NCBI RefSeq assembly: GCF_001698225.1
Contig: NZ_CP016594.1
Location: 1,922,001-1,986,000, forward strand
DNA length: 64,000 bases
Direction: 5' to 3'
Source: Gordonia terrae
GTDB lineage: Bacteria; Actinomycetota; Actinomycetes; Mycobacteriales; Mycobacteriaceae
Shown here: positions 62,415 to 64,000 of the stretch, piece by piece
Position numbering within the stretch: position 1 is the stretch's first letter
How the letters are laid out: every line of letters begins with the position of its first letter
Made by a program: the position numbers and the translations under genes
The notes under the pieces: generated by a model
What the model saw: the letters and a program-made list of their open reading frames with translations, nothing else
Told to the model about the DNA's origin: nothing
The model's database searches: none

Positions 62415-63752
62415 ATGGAGGTCGAACCGGTCCCGAGGCTGGTGCGCCGCGACGGCGGGCGCGTGGTCGCCGGCGTCGCCGGTGGACTGGCCGACCATCT
62501 CGGTGTCGATGTGTTCCGCGTGCGGATCGTGTTCGTGGTGCTGGCCGCGCTGGCCGGGGCCGGTGTTGCCGCGTACGGTCTGCTCTGGTTCTTCTGCCCC
62601 CAGGGGAGCGACACCGCGCCACCGGCGCCGGGTGTGCGCCGTCAGTCGCTCGGACTGGCGATGATCGGGCTGGTGGCGATGGCCGTGGTGGGGTTCGCGG
62701 CCTCGGGGACCCCGGCGTCTTACCTCGTCCCGTTCGTGTTCATCGCCCTCGGCGCCAGCCTGGTGTGGCGCGAGTTCGACACGTCCCATCGGTCACCGCG
62801 TACCCCGTTGCTCACCTGGACCCGGCTGATCGGCGGCGTCGCGCTCGTCGTCGGCGGTCTGGTCGTCGTGGTGGTCGCGGGCGACCGCAGCTTCGGCGGA
62901 CTCAACTCGACGATCCTCGCCGTCGGCGCGACCCTCATCGGCGTCGTGTTGCTGACCGTGCCCCTGTGGATGCGCCTGCTGCGCACCCTCAACGAGGAGC
63001 GCTCCGCCCGGATCCGGAATGCCGAGCGCGAGGAGATCGCCTCGCACCTCCACGACTCGGTTCTGCAGACCCTGGCGCTGATCCAGAAGAAGGCGGGTCG
63101 GCCCGACGAGGTGGCACGGCTGGCCCGGAGCCAGGAACGCGAGCTGCGGGCGTGGCTGTTCGGTGATCCGGCGACCGAACGCGGTTCGCTGGCGGCGGCG
63201 CTGCGCAGTGTGGGCGCCGAGGTCGAGGACGCCTACGGTATCGAGGTGGAGATCATCACCGTCGGTGATCTGCGCCCGAACAACACCCGCGACGCCAAAC
63301 GATGGTCCGCTCTCGTCGGCGCGACGCGCGAAGCCCTGGTCAACGCCGCCAAGCACTCCGGCGAGCGCACGGTGGACGTATACGGCGAGATCACCGACGA
63401 CGAGGTCGAGGTGTACGTGCGCGACCGTGGCCTCGGCTTCGACCCCGAGACGGTCGACGACGACCGGCAGGGGATCTCCCGGTCGATCCGCGCTCGCGTG
63501 GAACGGATGGGCGGGCGCGTGCGGATCACCTCGACGCCCGGACGCGGAACCAACGTGGGCCTCATGATGCCGCGCGGTGACGGGGGTTCGGTGGAGGAGA
63601 GATCCGACCCGGAGAGATCCGACCCGGAGAGATCCGACCCGGAGAGATCCGACCCGGAGAGATCCGACCCGGAGAGGTCCGAGCCACCCGCGCGGACCGG
63701 CGAGATGAGCATGGATGCGGTCGCCCCGACCGACAACAGGAAGGCACGATGA
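62415..63752 (+). CDS. PspC-domain sensor histidine kinase (LiaS-like)
   Basis: A 445-residue membrane kinase. The N-terminal PspC domain (residues 10-60, RDGGRVVAGVAGGLADHLGVDVFRVRIVFVVLAALAGAGVAAYG) is followed by three more hydrophobic segments. The HisKA_3-type core has His213 in EEIASHLHDSVLQTL, then ATPase motifs ATREALVNAAKHSG near 300, RDRGLGFDP near 345 and TPGRGTNVGLMMP near 385. The C-terminus carries five ERSDP repeats. I chose the ATG at 62415 because GAGGAG lies 8 nt upstream; the GTG at 62406 lies within that site. The response regulator overlaps by 4 nt. A cell-envelope stress sensor is likely. Confidence 0.92.
   Translation: MEVEPVPRLVRRDGGRVVAGVAGGLADHLGVDVFRVRIVFVVLAALAGAGVAAYGLLWFFCPQGSDTAPPAPGVRRQSLGLAMIGLVAMAVVGFAASGTPASYLVPFVFIALGASLVWREFDTSHRSPRTPLLTWTRLIGGVALVVGGLVVVVVAGDRSFGGLNSTILAVGATLIGVVLLTVPLWMRLLRTLNEERSARIRNAEREEIASHLHDSVLQTLALIQKKAGRPDEVARLARSQERELRAWLFGDPATERGSLAAALRSVGAEVEDAYGIEVEIITVGDLRPNNTRDAKRWSALVGATREALVNAAKHSGERTVDVYGEITDDEVEVYVRDRGLGFDPETVDDDRQGISRSIRARVERMGGRVRITSTPGRGTNVGLMMPRGDGGSVEERSDPERSDPERSDPERSDPERSDPERSEPPARTGEMSMDAVAPTDNRKAR
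63597..63686 (+). repeat. 15-bp tandem repeat encoding ERSDP
   Basis: Five perfect copies of GAGAGATCCGACCCG (63597-63671) and a sixth altered copy (63672-63686) lie in frame after the kinase ATPase domain. Such arrays change copy number by slippage without breaking the frame. Confidence 0.9.
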
Positions 63753-64000
63753 CAGCGAGACCGACGAGCCCCGACCCCTCCGGTCCCGTGACCGTCTACC
63801 TGGTCGACGACCACGCCGTCTTCCGTTCCGGGGTCCGTGCCGAACTGGCCGACGAGCCGGGTCTGCGTGTCGTCGGCGAAGCGGGTGCCGTGGCCGACGC
63901 GATCGACGGGATCGTCTCGACGGCGCCGGATGTGGTCCTCCTCGACGTGCACATGCCGGCCGGTGGCGGGGTGGCCGTGCTGCGCGGCGTGCTCGATCGG
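63749..64000 (+). CDS. NarL/LuxR-family response regulator, N-terminal part (runs off the window)
   Basis: The 84 visible residues are the receiver domain of a two-component regulator: TVYLVDDHAVFRSGVRAEL with the acidic pair near residue 20, phospho-acceptor Asp66 in VVLLDVHMPAGGG. The DNA-binding domain lies beyond the edge. The ATG overlaps the kinase stop by 4 nt, so it is the cognate partner of the PspC-kinase. It probably controls the divergent PspC/LiaF-like operon among other envelope-stress genes. Confidence 0.9.
   Translation, partial: MTARPTSPDPSGPVTVYLVDDHAVFRSGVRAELADEPGLRVVGEAGAVADAIDGIVSTAPDVVLLDVHMPAGGGVAVLRGVLDR

Noticed and set aside
63597..63686. Tandem repeats considered as a CRISPR array
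   Set aside because: The units are 15 bp, contiguous without spacers and in frame with the kinase.

Overview
This window is high-GC DNA from a member of the Mycobacteriales. Gordonia or a close relative is the best guess, but that is inference. The evidence is lineage-typical gene sets: an ESX-4-type secretion core, WhiB3, SigD/RsdA, GuaB3, a ChoD-type oxidase, a lipid-droplet protein of the Rv1109c type, and GroEL1 with a His-rich tail. The remembered M. tuberculosis gene order is also followed over long stretches. Coding density is high and genes often overlap by 4 nt (ATGA/GTGA). I found no rRNA, tRNA, CRISPR array, insertion sequence or origin.

Layout. (1) 1-6.6 kb: class I fumarase (cut by the window edge), glpX, a DUF4245 lipo/membrane protein, a small exported protein, xseB-xseA, a lipid-droplet protein and ispH, matching the Rv1098c-Rv1110 neighbourhood. 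(2) 6.6-15.2 kb: the ESX-4 core mycP-eccD / eccC-T7SS accessory protein, without WXG100 genes or eccB beside it. (3) 15.2-18.4 kb: rplM-rpsI-glmM-HAD hydrolase. (4) 18.4-32.7 kb: an accessory block of 13 genes, all on the minus strand. It encodes three luciferase-like (LLM) flavin monooxygenases, a flavin reductase, a fused RibBA, an acyl-CoA synthetase, an alpha/beta hydrolase, an NTF2-like protein, two SDRs, a GAF-PucR regulator, and a kinase plus acyl-CoA dehydrogenase pair resembling LvaA/LvaC and ACAD10/11. (5) 32.9-39.5 kb: a three-gene EspC-like cassette, an alpha/beta hydrolase-like protein, glmS, nnrD/E and a membrane protein. (6) 39.6-47.3 kb: alr, hydrolase, tsaE-tsaB-rimI-tsaD, groES-groEL1, whiB3. 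(7) 47.7-56.8 kb: Rv3415c-like protein, sigD-rsdA, DUF5319 protein, guaB2, guaB3, choD-like gene, TIGR01777 protein. (8) 56.8-64 kb: bioN-bioM-bioY biotin importer, guaA, and a PspC/LiaF-like membrane protein divergent from a PspC-histidine kinase and response regulator (cut by the edge).

The most interesting system is the 18.4-32.7 kb block. Four promoters in it carry the same kind of inverted repeat (best copies TTGTGGGTTGCCACAA and TTGTGGGTTCCCACAA), each centred 52-53 bp upstream of a candidate -10 box. That fixed geometry suggests one activator, most simply the PucR-type regulator encoded inside the block, controlling the whole pathway. The gene content suggests oxygenation of a ketone-like or otherwise recalcitrant compound by FMNH2-dependent monooxygenases, ester or lactone opening, CoA activation, and removal of a hydroxyl group by phosphorylation and elimination before beta-oxidation. 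The substrate is unknown.

A second window-wide pattern is leaderless transcription. At least eight genes (the fumarase gene, ispH, glmS, guaB2, choD, guaA, the LLM gene at 29.95 kb and the kinase gene) have a TANNNT box 6-8 nt before their start codon and no ribosome binding site.
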